A stretch of DNA of 64,000 nucleotides from Bacillota bacterium (GCA_023399055.1 JAEWQV010000010.1:620001-684000), one strand, 5' to 3'; counted from the stretch's first letter, positions 36,991 through 47,554 are shown. A program made the numbers and translations. The notes: generated from the letters alone by a model not told the origin.

Positions 36991-37431
36991 CTACCTATTC
37001 TCCTTAGCGTTTATATAGGTCACATAGATATGCCCTACTGCAAATAACACACCAAACAACAATAATGCCCCATGTCTTAAAAAGTAACCCTGTGAGATAA
37101 ATATAATACTAGGAATTATAGCAAGAGACATGGATAAAATAAAACTGGTTTTCTTAAAGTAGATACCCCAAAGTATCAAATACACCAAAACTAAGATTGG
37201 CATGGCTATCAACCATATTGCAAATTCCTCTCCCGAATGAAAAGACAATTCTTTTGCACCGAACGGGGCAACCATCCATAGCATCGAGCCATATCTACCT
37301 AACTGTTCCAACGTATTCATTACCTTACTCTTACATTTATTCGTAAATGAAGAATTCTTTTTATAATAAATCATATTGGGTATTAACATTAAAAGCACTA
37401 TAATAAGCCCAAAGAAATTAATCCAGTTCAT
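36991..37431 (-). CDS. Small integral membrane protein, unknown function
   Basis: This 146-residue protein has about four transmembrane helices (roughly residues 4-22, 68-90, 95-112 and 118-137) and a short cytoplasmic loop of mixed charge after the first. A GGGGGAT site lies 6 nt before the ATG. It begins about 50 nt after the stop of the larger membrane protein upstream and is probably co-transcribed with it. I do not recognise the family. Confidence 0.7.
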   Translation of the reverse strand: MNWINFFGLIIVLLMLIPNMIYYKKNSSFTNKCKSKVMNTLEQLGRYGSMLWMVAPFGAKELSFHSGEEFAIWLIAMPILVLVYLILWGIYFKKTSFILSMSLAIIPSIIFISQGYFLRHGALLLFGVLFAVGHIYVTYINAKENR

Positions 37432-37480
37432 TTTTATCCCCCGTGCAACTAATTTTATATCATCATTATCTTATGAAATA

Positions 37481-39088
37481 TTATTTAATGTCAAGTACTG
37501 TATTCGATTCTGTGCCTTGTGTATAGGTAAAACTAATCCGATCGCCAACATTATACTTTATAATTGAAACAAAATCATTGACCGTAACGTCAAATATTTC
37601 TTCCTTGTTTTCTAATAAAATTAAATAGTGAGTGTTACCCTCAACCACATAGTCTGCAATCTTCTCAATTATACCAGTAACTTCCATGTATTTTGACGTA
37701 TCAACTACAGTAACTCCACTGGAATCCATTAAGTTAAGATATACTTTCTCACATTCGTTAATGGTGTCACCAATGGCAACAATCTGATACTGCGCTATAT
37801 TAACCATGGCATACTTCTTAACTAATCCAGCTTCATCCTTAAGTGCAATGAAATATGTCGGCTCACCACCAATATTTAAAAGTAACGGGAACGTCGCCTT
37901 ATAGCCCAAATGTTGTACCTGACCTTCAGCAGAAGCCATTGCTGAATATTCTTCTGCTCCAGCTACAGAATAAAATCTCGTTTCAGAAGTTCTCTGATTC
38001 ATAAGTACAAAGCCTATATTGGATTCATCGGCACCCACAGAGGTTACACCGGTATATACCCAAACATCATCTTCCATTGCTATATAGTTATATCCATCCG
38101 TAGTCTGTAGTGCATCTTTTTGACCAAAAACAGAATTCCAATAACCATGTTTTAGTGTACCATAGTAATCATATAAAGAAATAAGCAAGTCTGCCGAGTA
38201 TACCTTATCAATCCACTTCGGAACATCTTCTACATCATAATCAGTAAGCTCACCAGTGACTGCATTGACTACAACGACCCTTCCTATGGTCTTACCACCG
38301 AATAAACCGATAGTATAATCCTTCACCGGGCAAATCCAATAAGGTATCCCATCCTCACCAATTTCAAAGTTAATATCATCAAAAATATATGTGGGGTAAT
38401 TAAAACGTAAATGTCTATAAATATTTCTTCCAAAATGCTCAAATTCGGAGTATTTTAATCCCTCTGTCAATTTAACCAATTCCACCTGCTGTGTAGTCAT
38501 ATCAATTTTCATATAAGCAGGTATCCCTTGGGACCGATTGGATAACCATTTAAAGATACTTCCGTATTTTAAAGGTGTTACCCTAACCGGAGACCCTTGA
38601 TAATTAATCTGAGTGTAAATGTCAGCCACTTCAAACTGTGATACATATTCCGGAATGCTACCCATTTTTCTTGAGCCAAGTAAAGTAGCAGAATCTTTGT
38701 CAAGAATAGGAATATCTTTATAGGAAATCTCCTTTATATCATCGGTATAATTTCTATCGCTTATTGTCAAAAGCTTTTGATACTTTTTGGCATTAACTAT
38801 TGGAGAAGATAGGAACATTCCAATGAAATAAATGAGCAGCAAAAGGATAGAGCCACCACAAAATATCTGAAATATTATTCCTTTCATTCTACTATGCTGT
38901 GCTTTGTTTTGCTTGTCAGTGTAGAATGTTACTCCAATCACTGTTGTTATAACAAATAGTGCAATAACAATAAACCACCAAAAACCATGCGAATGAATAT
39001 TAATTGCTGGAAGCGCTAGATAATAATAAATAAATCCCATTACTCCAAGAATAACTAATGTTACAAAACTGATAAGAACCTTTCTCAA
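37481..39088 (-). CDS. Membrane-anchored protein with large extracytoplasmic domain, unknown function
   Basis: This 535-residue protein starts at a TTG (39088), 8 nt after AGGAGG. Three hydrophobic helices (about residues 5-28, 36-55 and 70-92) precede an extracytoplasmic region of about 430 residues rich in Tyr, Gly and Asp. That region has repeated beta segments around YWICPVKDYTIGLFGGKTIG and VVVVNAVTGELTDYDVEDVP. The pattern resembles conserved Firmicutes proteins with a PepSY-like or propeller-like outer domain, but I cannot assign a named family. No enzymatic motif is evident. It is followed by a small membrane protein gene. Confidence 0.75.
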   Translation of the reverse strand: MRKVLISFVTLVILGVMGFIYYYLALPAINIHSHGFWWFIVIALFVITTVIGVTFYTDKQNKAQHSRMKGIIFQIFCGGSILLLLIYFIGMFLSSPIVNAKKYQKLLTISDRNYTDDIKEISYKDIPILDKDSATLLGSRKMGSIPEYVSQFEVADIYTQINYQGSPVRVTPLKYGSIFKWLSNRSQGIPAYMKIDMTTQQVELVKLTEGLKYSEFEHFGRNIYRHLRFNYPTYIFDDINFEIGEDGIPYWICPVKDYTIGLFGGKTIGRVVVVNAVTGELTDYDVEDVPKWIDKVYSADLLISLYDYYGTLKHGYWNSVFGQKDALQTTDGYNYIAMEDDVWVYTGVTSVGADESNIGFVLMNQRTSETRFYSVAGAEEYSAMASAEGQVQHLGYKATFPLLLNIGGEPTYFIALKDEAGLVKKYAMVNIAQYQIVAIGDTINECEKVYLNLMDSSGVTVVDTSKYMEVTGIIEKIADYVVEGNTHYLILLENKEEIFDVTVNDFVSIIKYNVGDRISFTYTQGTESNTVLDIK

Positions 39089-39378
39089 ATTACTTCCTCC
39101 TAATACGCTTAATTAAATTTTCAATAACACATTTTTATATATTATATCATGAATATTGAATATGTTCATGATCTTGTGCTCTGGTCGGTATCTGCAAGCT
39201 AGCTGCAATACCTAATTCCGCTTTCATTATATCAAATTAGCAGCAATAATAAATTAAGAAACGATTATAAATTTATTAATGCACTACATTTCTAATTTCC
39301 ATTATTTACATAATGTTTAATGCATGATATTATTTTATCTATCAACAAAAAGTAATATACGTTATAGGAGGAATTAAC

Positions 39379-39867
39379 ATGGAGGACTTTCGAAAACCGT
39401 TTGAATATACCGAAGAAAAAAGGGGATTTATTTTATTGTTTATTTTCACATTGATTGCCGTAGATATTTATCAAGCTTTCATCTATATCATGCCTGCTTA
39501 TAATAATCTTTGGCAAACACCTGCAATTCGTACCTGCTTTATTTCTATTGCAATCCTTTACATTCTTTCTATCCCGTTTACCGCATTCGTTTGCTTTAAA
39601 CTTAATAAACATATGATAACCATCTCTAAAGTATATTTAATCTTTCGATCTATTGTGATTATATGCAGTATTACAATTATTTTTATGTATAATGTTGACA
39701 TAAGCAAAAAGGTAGCCTATGGAGACATATATACTAGCCTATTGCAAGTGACTTTTGTGAATTTAATTCTTCCAATAGCATTTGTGTTGTTATTCAGCGT
39801 GGGTTGGTATATTTATTTCATAAAGAATAAATCCTGTCGGGAATTCCAACAACGACAGATTTCTTGA
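39379..39867 (+). CDS. Four-helix membrane protein, unknown function
   Basis: This 162-residue protein has an AGGAGG site 7 nt before its ATG, a charged N-terminus (MEDFRKPFEYTEEKRG) and four predicted helices near residues 17-37, 50-72, 83-103 and 120-147. The loose arrangement recalls DUF2569-type proteins, but conserved residues are not clear enough to say so. It stands alone between a divergent membrane protein gene and a nucleotidyltransferase gene. Confidence 0.7.
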   Translation: MEDFRKPFEYTEEKRGFILLFIFTLIAVDIYQAFIYIMPAYNNLWQTPAIRTCFISIAILYILSIPFTAFVCFKLNKHMITISKVYLIFRSIVIICSITIIFMYNVDISKKVAYGDIYTSLLQVTFVNLILPIAFVLLFSVGWYIYFIKNKSCREFQQRQIS

Positions 39868-40043
39868 TATTAAATACACCTCAACAATAAAGCTTAGGCT
39901 TTGGATATCTGGACAGGAATTGCTGATATCTGCAACTGCTTCTATTTTGTAATAGCTAGATTGCATAATCAAAGATCACTTATCGATAAATTATAGTTGC
40001 TCATGAAAACTTCACAAGGTTGCAGTAGAAAGGTTGCTTAAAT

Positions 40044-40802
40044 ATGGAAACCAGTATACATCTCATGACCCAAAAACTCAGTCGTATTTTATCTGACAAT
40101 TCACCATCCATATATCTATTTGGCTCGGTTGTCATGGATGATTTTAAATTTGGATGGAGTGATATTGATATCATCTGCTTAACTGAGAAGCCACTTACAA
40201 AAACTCAAGCAGATGAGCTAGTTATACTTCGACAAACATTACTAACCGAGTATCACGATAATCTATATTTTAGATCATTTGAAGGAATTATAACTACCTG
40301 GGAGGTCTGTGCTAATCATACGAATGGAACAGTTGTATATTGGGGCACAAGTGGACAGAGAATAGTAGACTCCTTTCGGATTGATGTCTTTTCAACAATT
40401 GAGTTACTGAAATATGGTAGGTTACTTTACGGTATAGATAAAAGAGAAAGGTTGACATATCCATCCCCGTCTGATATTCACAATGCAACAGAAGATTATT
40501 ACAACACAATTAGAAAATATGCTGTTCAAACAAATTCACACTTGTATTCTGCCGGTTGGTTACTGGATATTTCCCGTTGTTTATATACTCTAGAAACTGA
40601 CGATGTTTTATCTAAGACAGCTGCAGGTAAATGGGCAATCGATGCTGGTCTTTCGCCTGAACCTGATATATTAAAGAAGGCTGTTGTAATTAGAGAAAAT
40701 CCGCTGAAATACAAAAATGATGAATCTATTCAAAGTTGGCTAACTTCCCTTGGACCGCATATACAATCATTTGCTGATGTATTAGAGGTTGCCTTAAAAT
40801 GA
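40044..40802 (+). CDS. Nucleotidyltransferase (aminoglycoside adenylyltransferase-like)
   Basis: This 252-residue protein has the polymerase-beta-type nucleotidyltransferase motif YLFGSVVMDDFKFGWSDID: Gly27-Ser28 bind the nucleotide and Asp40 and Asp42 the metal. A helical C-terminal half (about 130-250) resembles the DUF4111 domain of AadA-type spectinomycin/streptomycin adenylyltransferases (YAVQTNSHLYSAGWLLDISR, LSKTAAGKWAIDAG). AAAGG lies 10 nt before the ATG. It might modify an aminoglycoside or another small molecule or protein; chromosomal homologues are often silent for resistance, so I do not call it a resistance gene. Confidence 0.8.
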   Translation: METSIHLMTQKLSRILSDNSPSIYLFGSVVMDDFKFGWSDIDIICLTEKPLTKTQADELVILRQTLLTEYHDNLYFRSFEGIITTWEVCANHTNGTVVYWGTSGQRIVDSFRIDVFSTIELLKYGRLLYGIDKRERLTYPSPSDIHNATEDYYNTIRKYAVQTNSHLYSAGWLLDISRCLYTLETDDVLSKTAAGKWAIDAGLSPEPDILKKAVVIRENPLKYKNDESIQSWLTSLGPHIQSFADVLEVALK

Positions 40803-40878
40803 GAGTTACAAATACGGTTCGATTCCCGTATGAAACCATTGATGCTAGATGTTTTACTTTTAGCACTCATACATAAAA

Positions 40879-40968
40879 ATTGAGCAGAACATAAATGATT
40901 GAATCACTTTGTTAGATGTATACTATCTAACATTTTAAGTTCAGGTCAACCATTGGCTCTGCTCAATT
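40879..40968. terminator. Long branched hairpin between convergent genes
   Basis: Outer arms AATTGAGCAG (40879-40888) and CTGCTCAATT (40959-40968) enclose GTTAGAT...ATCTAAC. It lies between the nucleotidyltransferase and GH5 stops and can end both transcripts. Confidence 0.6.
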
Positions 40969-41033
40969 ATTATTAATTACAAGTGAAACTACTTGTTGTT
41001 TCCTCTTGTATTACATTTTATTATCTTTGTTAA

Positions 41034-42590
41034 TCACTTTAATAATTTCAAGTTATCCAGTTTGACACTTCCAGCTGTACAGGTTATCCACAAATAATTA
41101 GGTTTATCCGGATTTGTCATAATGCTCACCTCATAATTATATGGCCCTTGAACTGTAACACTTACTTCTTGTGAATTCAGAGATACTTTCATCTCACCTT
41201 CTCCATCAGCAGCTATAATTACTTTCATATTATAACCACTTGAATTGATAAGATAATTAACACCATCACCGGCAAATAATTGTACCAATACCTTATCCTT
41301 ATCAGACTGTTGTTCACCGCCTAACCGTCTATAGTCCACATCTCCTGTACTTCCATTCGCAAAAATCAGGCTCACCGGATCCGTCATTCTAAGATTGACT
41401 CCCGGTATTCTCTCGGATTTAATGGAGTAATCCTGATACGCTTCACAAGGAATTCTAACTGGTACTGTTCTTGTAAGGGAATGTAATACATTCTCATTCG
41501 CTTTACCGTTCTTAATACAATTAAGAAATTGTTCAAAGATTTCAATCGCTTCCTTCCCAAGTAAATTAATACTTCCATCCATCCATTGTATTAATTTATT
41601 CCAGTCCCTTGGCACCTCAAAGGTAATTGGCGAATTATCACAGTCCATCTTCTTATAGCTCCAGAAGGACCAACTGATATTCAAACGCTCATAGAGGGGA
41701 AATGCTGTAGTATACCAATCGCAGTTATTTTCTCCACCTTCCCCCATGAATAAAGGAACCTCTAAATCCTTTGCATATTTTATAAACTTACTAATACTTT
41801 CAACATCCGGATTGCTCCAATACTTATGAAATTGCAGCATAATATTATCTGCAGCCTCTTCCTTCGTAAAGGTATCAAAGATTGAGAAATCTGTCGCCCA
41901 ATGAACACCCTCCAGTATAATCATGTGTTTCTTATCTATCTCTCGAATTTCTTTAATTAATCTACGGTATAGCGGTAACACCTGATTGTTATACTGACGA
42001 AAGAATTCTGGGAGAGGTTCATTCAATAAATCATATCCTGCTACCACAACCTCATCTTTATATCGCTTAACAAGCTCTTTCCAAAGATAAATCAACTCCT
42101 CTTCGTTCTGCTTATCAAGAAATAAAGCCGGTTGATCTGCCTCACTATCATCAATATTTTGCCCTGTCTGTCCACCCGGCGCTCCGTGCATATCAAGAAT
42201 TACATAGACTTGATACTTACGACACCATTCGATCAATTTATCAATTCGTTCAAACATCTCTAATTTAAGAATTAACTGGCCGTTGTCTTTTTCATATATA
42301 TGCCTTGCATTTATTGGAAGTCTTACTGAATTATAACCTTCCTTGGCTATAAACTCGATATCCTTCTCTGTTATGTAGTGATCTAAAAACGTGGTCCAAA
42401 ACTTGTCTGCATACTCTTTTCCGCATAGAGTTTCGATCATTGCCTCCATTTTACGTGGACGATCACACTTATTAAATAACTTCCACATGTACCCTTCCGG
42501 CAAAAACCAACCGTTAAGCCCAAATCCCCTAAGAAGAATTCGTTCACTACCGGCGTATATATCATTTCCAACTGCTTTCAAATAATCCAT
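41034..42590 (-). CDS. Cytoplasmic GH5-family beta-glucanase with C-terminal beta-sandwich
   Basis: This 518-residue protein has no signal peptide. It starts at an ATG after GGGAGG. The GH5 barrel shows GYNSVRLPINARHI, ILDMHGAPGGQTG, acid/base Glu191 in YDLLNEPLPEF, HKYWSNPD, and nucleophile Glu284 in PLFMGEGGENN. It resembles the exo-beta-1,3-glucanase / glucosylceramidase-like subgroups rather than secreted cellulases. The last 120 residues look like a CBM-type beta-sandwich. It is the last gene after two permease genes, so it probably hydrolyses oligosaccharides imported by that transporter. Confidence 0.87.
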   Translation of the reverse strand: MDYLKAVGNDIYAGSERILLRGFGLNGWFLPEGYMWKLFNKCDRPRKMEAMIETLCGKEYADKFWTTFLDHYITEKDIEFIAKEGYNSVRLPINARHIYEKDNGQLILKLEMFERIDKLIEWCRKYQVYVILDMHGAPGGQTGQNIDDSEADQPALFLDKQNEEELIYLWKELVKRYKDEVVVAGYDLLNEPLPEFFRQYNNQVLPLYRRLIKEIREIDKKHMIILEGVHWATDFSIFDTFTKEEAADNIMLQFHKYWSNPDVESISKFIKYAKDLEVPLFMGEGGENNCDWYTTAFPLYERLNISWSFWSYKKMDCDNSPITFEVPRDWNKLIQWMDGSINLLGKEAIEIFEQFLNCIKNGKANENVLHSLTRTVPVRIPCEAYQDYSIKSERIPGVNLRMTDPVSLIFANGSTGDVDYRRLGGEQQSDKDKVLVQLFAGDGVNYLINSSGYNMKVIIAADGEGEMKVSLNSQEVSVTVQGPYNYEVSIMTNPDKPNYLWITCTAGSVKLDNLKLLK

Positions 42591-42731
42591 TCTAAATCCT
42601 CCCTAGTATAACTTATAATTTACACCACTTGAACCAGGAGGATTTTCCTCCCTTAAAGTCTTTTCCTAAGTATAACATAGAATTATTGTAAGTATTATAC
42701 TTTTATACGTAATTACTAAGCTATTAATGCC

Positions 42732-43562
42732 TTACCCCTTAACCGCTCCATCCCCTATTCCTTTTAATATCTGCTTCTGGAAAATTGCATAGAAGATAAT
42801 AACCGGGATTGCTGATAAGATTAACGCACTTAGTATTGCTGACCAGTCACTGCTGTATTGTCCGAATAAAATATTAGTGGAAAGCAGCAAGCTATACTTC
42901 TTATTATCCGATAATGTAATGAGAGGCAGTAAGAAGTCGTTCCACACCCAAAGTACATTGGATATTCCGATGGCAACCGTTACCGGCTTTAACATTGGTA
43001 ATATAATCTTAAAAAATATGCGTAACTTGCCGCACCCGTCAATAGCTGCTGCCTCCTCTAATTCAAAAGGAATACCTTTAATAAAGCCATGATAGAGAAA
43101 AATCGCCATACTTACCCCAAACCCGGCATACACAAAAGATAAGCCAATTAAGGAATTCTTTATATGAAAGGTTAAAATAACCTTATATAATGGGATCATT
43201 ATAGAGCTAAATGGAATAAGCATTGAAAATACAAATAAGGAGAATATGAATGTGGATAGTCTGGTCTTCGTTCTGCATAATCTCCAGCCTGCCATAGCCG
43301 AGAATAATATCATCATACCAACGCCCAGACCTGTTAAAATGATTGTATTAAAGAAGCTCCTTACATAATTCATTTTGTCTAACGTTCGAGCATAGTTATC
43401 AAAATTAAAGGATTTAGGCAATGACATAACATTGGTTAATAGCTCACCATTTGTTTTAAAGGAGTTCATAAGCGCCATAAGAATTGGAAAGAGCCAGAAC
43501 AGCAAAAGAATCCCTAATAAGCTGTAGACAATTATATTATTGATTCGTCTTTTCTTTTTCAT
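42732..43562 (-). CDS. Carbohydrate ABC transporter permease (MalG type)
   Basis: This 276-residue membrane protein has six helices. The EAA loop reads ELEEAAAIDGCGKLRIFFKI followed by ILPMLKP, and the end (ILKGIGDGAVKG) is the MalG type. An AAAGGAG site lies 10 nt before the ATG, and the start follows the stop of the partner permease directly. It imports the oligosaccharide bound by the lipoprotein encoded at 44874-46214. As in the other sugar block of this window, no ATPase gene is present. Confidence 0.94.
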   Translation of the reverse strand: MKKKRRINNIIVYSLLGILLLFWLFPILMALMNSFKTNGELLTNVMSLPKSFNFDNYARTLDKMNYVRSFFNTIILTGLGVGMMILFSAMAGWRLCRTKTRLSTFIFSLFVFSMLIPFSSIMIPLYKVILTFHIKNSLIGLSFVYAGFGVSMAIFLYHGFIKGIPFELEEAAAIDGCGKLRIFFKIILPMLKPVTVAIGISNVLWVWNDFLLPLITLSDNKKYSLLLSTNILFGQYSSDWSAILSALILSAIPVIIFYAIFQKQILKGIGDGAVKG

Positions 43563-44441
43563 TTATAGTTCCTGCTCCTTTCTTTTCATAACGATTAATT
43601 GTAGGGCAGTTATTATCAATATGATTAGGAATAATACCATGGATTTTGCAGTTGCATATCCATATCTGATATTTCCTGTAAAAGCTTCCTGATAAATATT
43701 AATCGCAACGGATTGAGTTGCTCTGCCTGGCCCTCCTCCGGTTAATGAATAGATTACATCAAATACCTGGAACATGGAGTTCAAGGTCCAGAATATGCAG
43801 ATAGTCAGCGAATGCCGAATCATAGGGAGGGTTATCTTCCAAAATCTTTGCCAGGTAGTGGCTCCATCCAAACTTGCTGATTCTATTAAATGCTGTGGCA
43901 CTCCTTGAAGTGCCGCCATGTAGATTATCATGAGATAGCCGACAATTCCCCAGGCAGACACAATTACAATTGCTATAAAGGCATACTTGGGATCACCAAT
44001 CCAGGACTTATCCAAAAATGTAAACCCCCAATTATCTGCCATATAATACAGAACCTTTGTAAAAATGAAGTTCCACATATAACCACCTATAATCATACTG
44101 ACCATATTGGGCATACAAAACAGTGTACGAAAGAATCCTCTACCCTTGCTTCTGCTTTCAATTCCAATGGCTAGCGTAAGTGCCAACACATTTGCTACAA
44201 TTAGCATTACTACAACATACTTTGATGTAAATATCATGGATTTCCAGAAGTTTGTATCTGAAAATATCTCTATATAATTATCCACTCCGGCAAATTGTTT
44301 ACTTTTTGATAGTCCGTTCCAAGAGGTCATAGAATAATAAATTCCCGAAAAGGTTGGATACAGTTTAAAAATAAAATAAACAATGAAAGCGGGAGCAACA
44401 AACAGTAACAAGCTTAAATTTTCTCTGGTTTTTTTTGTCAT
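43563..44441 (-). CDS. Carbohydrate ABC transporter permease (MalF/UgpA type)
   Basis: This 292-residue membrane protein starts MTKKTRENLSLLLFVAPAFI after AAGGAGG. Six helices are predicted, and the EAA loop reads LIESASLDGATTWQRFWKIT followed by LPMIR. It is the partner of the permease gene that follows without a gap. It is separated by about 430 nt, including a structured region, from the binding-protein gene upstream. Confidence 0.94.
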   Translation of the reverse strand: MTKKTRENLSLLLFVAPAFIVYFIFKLYPTFSGIYYSMTSWNGLSKSKQFAGVDNYIEIFSDTNFWKSMIFTSKYVVVMLIVANVLALTLAIGIESRSKGRGFFRTLFCMPNMVSMIIGGYMWNFIFTKVLYYMADNWGFTFLDKSWIGDPKYAFIAIVIVSAWGIVGYLMIIYMAALQGVPQHLIESASLDGATTWQRFWKITLPMIRHSLTICIFWTLNSMFQVFDVIYSLTGGGPGRATQSVAINIYQEAFTGNIRYGYATAKSMVLFLIILIITALQLIVMKRKEQEL

Positions 44442-44873
44442 TCCACTTACCTCCTTATAGTTATATCAGACAAAGTGTCAAAACCAATATTTCGTTAAAA
44501 ATAGAGTACAGCTTTATAACCTTAACTCTTTATTCTTTTGACACAAAGTTTATTTATAATTGAATGAAAAAGGCTGCTGCAAAAGAAACCCGATTAGAAA
44601 GTATTGATATCAGCAGGACATTACTTAACCTCCTGTGGGGAATCTGATATCTAGCCCTTTCTATATTTCGATCAAAATTTGCACCAGCCTATTTATTTTG
44701 CTGTTAAAATAAAATTTTTGAAGTCATTTTCATAGCTTGCTCAACCCTTATATTTTTCGGTCAATTATAGCTACTTTTCTTACTTAATCTATACAGATTA
44801 AATGCCTAATCTACAACTGCAACAATTACTTTTCTCTATCTCAATATCACAATTTTATTTGTTTCAGTTTATT
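44442..44873 (-). other. Structured intergenic region inside the GH5-transporter operon
   Basis: The 430 nt between binding-protein and permease genes hold no coding frame. A three-part stem at 44595-44663 pairs TAGAAA/TTTCTA, GATATCAG/CTGATATC and CAGGA/TCCTG, with bulges. The region may be a processing or attenuation site that sets different levels for binding protein and permeases, or may contain a second promoter. Confidence 0.5.
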
Positions 44874-46214
44874 TTATTGGCTTAATTTATTCGCTTCTTT
44901 AAACGCTTTATCCAACGCTTCAATAATCTCTTCCTTTGTTACAGAGCCAACATAATACTCCTGCAATAACAAGCCCTGTTCATTGGTTACGGAATTAGGT
45001 AATACTAAATCCTGATAAGCACGACCAGCTTCCACATATTCATAGGCTTCTTTTACCCAGGAAGAGGTCTCATAATCATGAATCGATGCAATAGGGTTAA
45101 ATCCACAAGACTGGAACAATGCTGCTGAATCCTTATCATCCAGTACATAGTTTGCAAACTTCATAGCAATATCAAGATTTTTACTTTCTGGATATACTGC
45201 AAGAGTTGTAGATGTGGATAGATTAATCAAAGTACTATTCTTATTGTTGTTTACCGGCAATGCGTAAACACCCATATTCATATCAGGATTAGTTGTTATA
45301 ATCGTATTGGAAGCCCAGGTTCCTTGGATATACATTGCAGCTTTTCCGATTGCAAAGTCTGCACTACCTGCTTCACTGCCCTCTTCCATCGCTCTGTCGG
45401 TACCGTTCTGCATTACTACATCAATCAAGTCAAAGATATCACTAATTTCTGAATATGAACCATTGTCCGCATACATACGCTCTAACCAGTCAGGGAGTTC
45501 ACCTGATACCTTTCCACCGATGGAAAGTGCTGTCATAAGCTGTGGTACCCACTGTTCCTGATAGGCTAACATGAAAGGTGTATAACCGTTGTCTTTTAAT
45601 ACCTGACATACATTTTTCAGCTCATCTAAAGTATTTGGTACCTGCAAATTGCATTTCTCAAAGATATCTTTATTATACAATACGCCCCAAGCTGTACTTT
45701 CGATGGGTAGCGCCAATAATTTGTCATCTTTGGTTACTGTCTTCTTCACATTATCAAAGATCTTAGATGCTAACGCTTCACCGGATAAATCGGCAAGATA
45801 GCCAGCTTCATAATAGGTACTGATATTATTGCTGTGTATGGTATACAAATCTGGAGCATCGTCACCGGTAAGACGTGCCTGAAGTACACTGTCATATTGA
45901 TCTGTACTTGGCATTTCAAGATTAACCTTTACCTTGATATTCTCCTCTGCCAGCATTTTCTCCTCAAATTGCTTCGTATAGGTTTCCCATTGATCCATAT
46001 ACTGCGGGAAGCTCATCATAATATTAAGTTCAGCCTCTCTTGGTTCTGCTGCCTCTGTTACGTTCTTGGTATCATCTTGTGAGCCATCAGCAGCTTTTGT
46101 TATGTCCTTTGAACCGGAACTTGGCTTTTCCTCTGTATTCCCTCCACATGCAGCCAATGACAATGCCATGCTGATTGCCATAATAAGAGATACCCATCTT
46201 TTTTTCATTTTCAT
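44874..46214 (-). CDS. Sugar-binding lipoprotein of the GH5-linked ABC transporter
   Basis: This 446-residue protein starts MKMKKRWVSLIMAISMALS at 46214, 8 nt after AGGAGG; an ATG 36 nt upstream is rejected. The lipobox LAAC carries Cys23, followed by a Ser/Thr/Asp/Glu linker. The binding domain begins ELNIMMSFPQYMDQWETYTK and has the family 1 pattern (YLADLSGE, GTWASNTIIT). Its ligand is probably a beta-glucan oligosaccharide, judging from the linked intracellular GH5, but this is inference. Confidence 0.92.
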   Translation of the reverse strand: MKMKKRWVSLIMAISMALSLAACGGNTEEKPSSGSKDITKAADGSQDDTKNVTEAAEPREAELNIMMSFPQYMDQWETYTKQFEEKMLAEENIKVKVNLEMPSTDQYDSVLQARLTGDDAPDLYTIHSNNISTYYEAGYLADLSGEALASKIFDNVKKTVTKDDKLLALPIESTAWGVLYNKDIFEKCNLQVPNTLDELKNVCQVLKDNGYTPFMLAYQEQWVPQLMTALSIGGKVSGELPDWLERMYADNGSYSEISDIFDLIDVVMQNGTDRAMEEGSEAGSADFAIGKAAMYIQGTWASNTIITTNPDMNMGVYALPVNNNKNSTLINLSTSTTLAVYPESKNLDIAMKFANYVLDDKDSAALFQSCGFNPIASIHDYETSSWVKEAYEYVEAGRAYQDLVLPNSVTNEQGLLLQEYYVGSVTKEEIIEALDKAFKEANKLSQ

Positions 46215-46338
46215 TGTAAACCCTCCTACTTTATGTATTTTAGTCAACACTTGTTGGTGCCGAACCGCATTACCTTCTCTAATACGGTAAATTAATCTTA
46301 TTCGATTTTAACTAAAAATACATTTTCATTTACAGGTA

Positions 46339-47448
46339 TTATTTATTGTCAATTATTGAACCTCTGATTTCCCCCGGCGTTTTACCGAAGAATTTCTTAA
46401 AGCTTTTATAAAAATGTGCCTGATCCACATAGCCGACTAATTCTCCCACATCCTTTAACGGAATTTTATAATCAAGAATTAGCTCCTTTGCTCGCTCCAT
46501 TCTTAGTTCTGTCAAATATTCTGAAAAACCCTTCCCTACGGAAAGTTTAAAAGCCTTGCTCAAATATTCTTTACTGACATAATAAGTCGCAGCTGTAAGT
46601 TCCAGCGTTATCCCTTCTGTATAATGTTCCTCCAGGTATTTCTTTATCTTGCCTATATCCAACCGGTTACGGTTGCGATTATGTTCCTTTATCTGTTCTG
46701 TTGCGGTACAGGAAAGCTTCTTAATAAATTCCATCATATCCTTCAAAGAACAATCTTTACTGAAAACAAAGGTACTATCATTCATCTTTAAGATTTCTCG
46801 AACCTCAAATTCTCTGCTAAGTATAAAGTTCTCAAGGGTATTCATCAGTGTATAATAGATGCAGACATTTATCTCTTTTGAAACATTCTCACCTTCATTT
46901 TTGATTACCAACTCATAGATTTCCTCACATTTTGATATAATAACGGCAGAATCTAAGGACTTTAGAGCATCCGATAAATTATCTCTTAATGCATAGAATT
47001 TATTGGCCCATACAGAATTAAGAAATCCCACTTCCATGCTTTTATTATGTAAATTTGCCTCTTTTCTTTCCTCTAGGAGCTTAATGCAATTACTTAACTG
47101 CAGATTTAATTCTTCCGGTTTGATAGGCTTTAACAAATAATCCATTGCCTCCAGTTTTAAAGCACTTCGAATAAAGGTATAATCATCGAATCCACTGATA
47201 AATATAACTGGTGTATGATTATCCTCTTTTCTTAACGTATCAATTAAATCGATACCATTTAAATGCGGCATTTTAACATCGGTAAGAATGATATCTGGTG
47301 ACATCAGCCTTATTAACTCCAGACCATATTCTCCATCCGATGCTTCCCCCACTATTTCCAAACCTAAGGCTTCCCAATTAGCCAGTGTTTTGATTACTTC
47401 TCTTGTCCAAGGTTCATCATCTATAATAACAACTTTATAATTTCCCAT
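46339..47448 (-). CDS. YesN-type response regulator with AraC output
   Basis: This 369-residue regulator has Asp10-Asp11, phosphoacceptor Asp56 in IILTDVKMPHLNG, and Lys near 106 in LLKPIKPEEL. A middle region of about 130 residues is followed by an AraC domain (TAATYYVSKEYLSKAFKLSV and LKDVGELVGYVDQAHFYKSF) ending KTPGEIR. GGAGAAGG precedes the ATG. It is the partner of the kinase encoded upstream and should activate the transporter-GH5 genes. Confidence 0.93.
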   Translation of the reverse strand: MGNYKVVIIDDEPWTREVIKTLANWEALGLEIVGEASDGEYGLELIRLMSPDIILTDVKMPHLNGIDLIDTLRKEDNHTPVIFISGFDDYTFIRSALKLEAMDYLLKPIKPEELNLQLSNCIKLLEERKEANLHNKSMEVGFLNSVWANKFYALRDNLSDALKSLDSAVIISKCEEIYELVIKNEGENVSKEINVCIYYTLMNTLENFILSREFEVREILKMNDSTFVFSKDCSLKDMMEFIKKLSCTATEQIKEHNRNRNRLDIGKIKKYLEEHYTEGITLELTAATYYVSKEYLSKAFKLSVGKGFSEYLTELRMERAKELILDYKIPLKDVGELVGYVDQAHFYKSFKKFFGKTPGEIRGSIIDNK

Positions 47449-47554
47449 ACCTTCTCCATTCTGATTACATTTAACTTAACTTTTTCTCGTTTACTGCTTT
47501 TCTTTTTATTTATGCTATACTTAGTTTGTCCACAATAAGATTAATTTTTGTTCC

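Noticed and set aside
40044..40802. Antibiotic resistance gene
   Set aside because: The nucleotidyltransferase fold is clear, but resemblance to AadA is too general to claim resistance.
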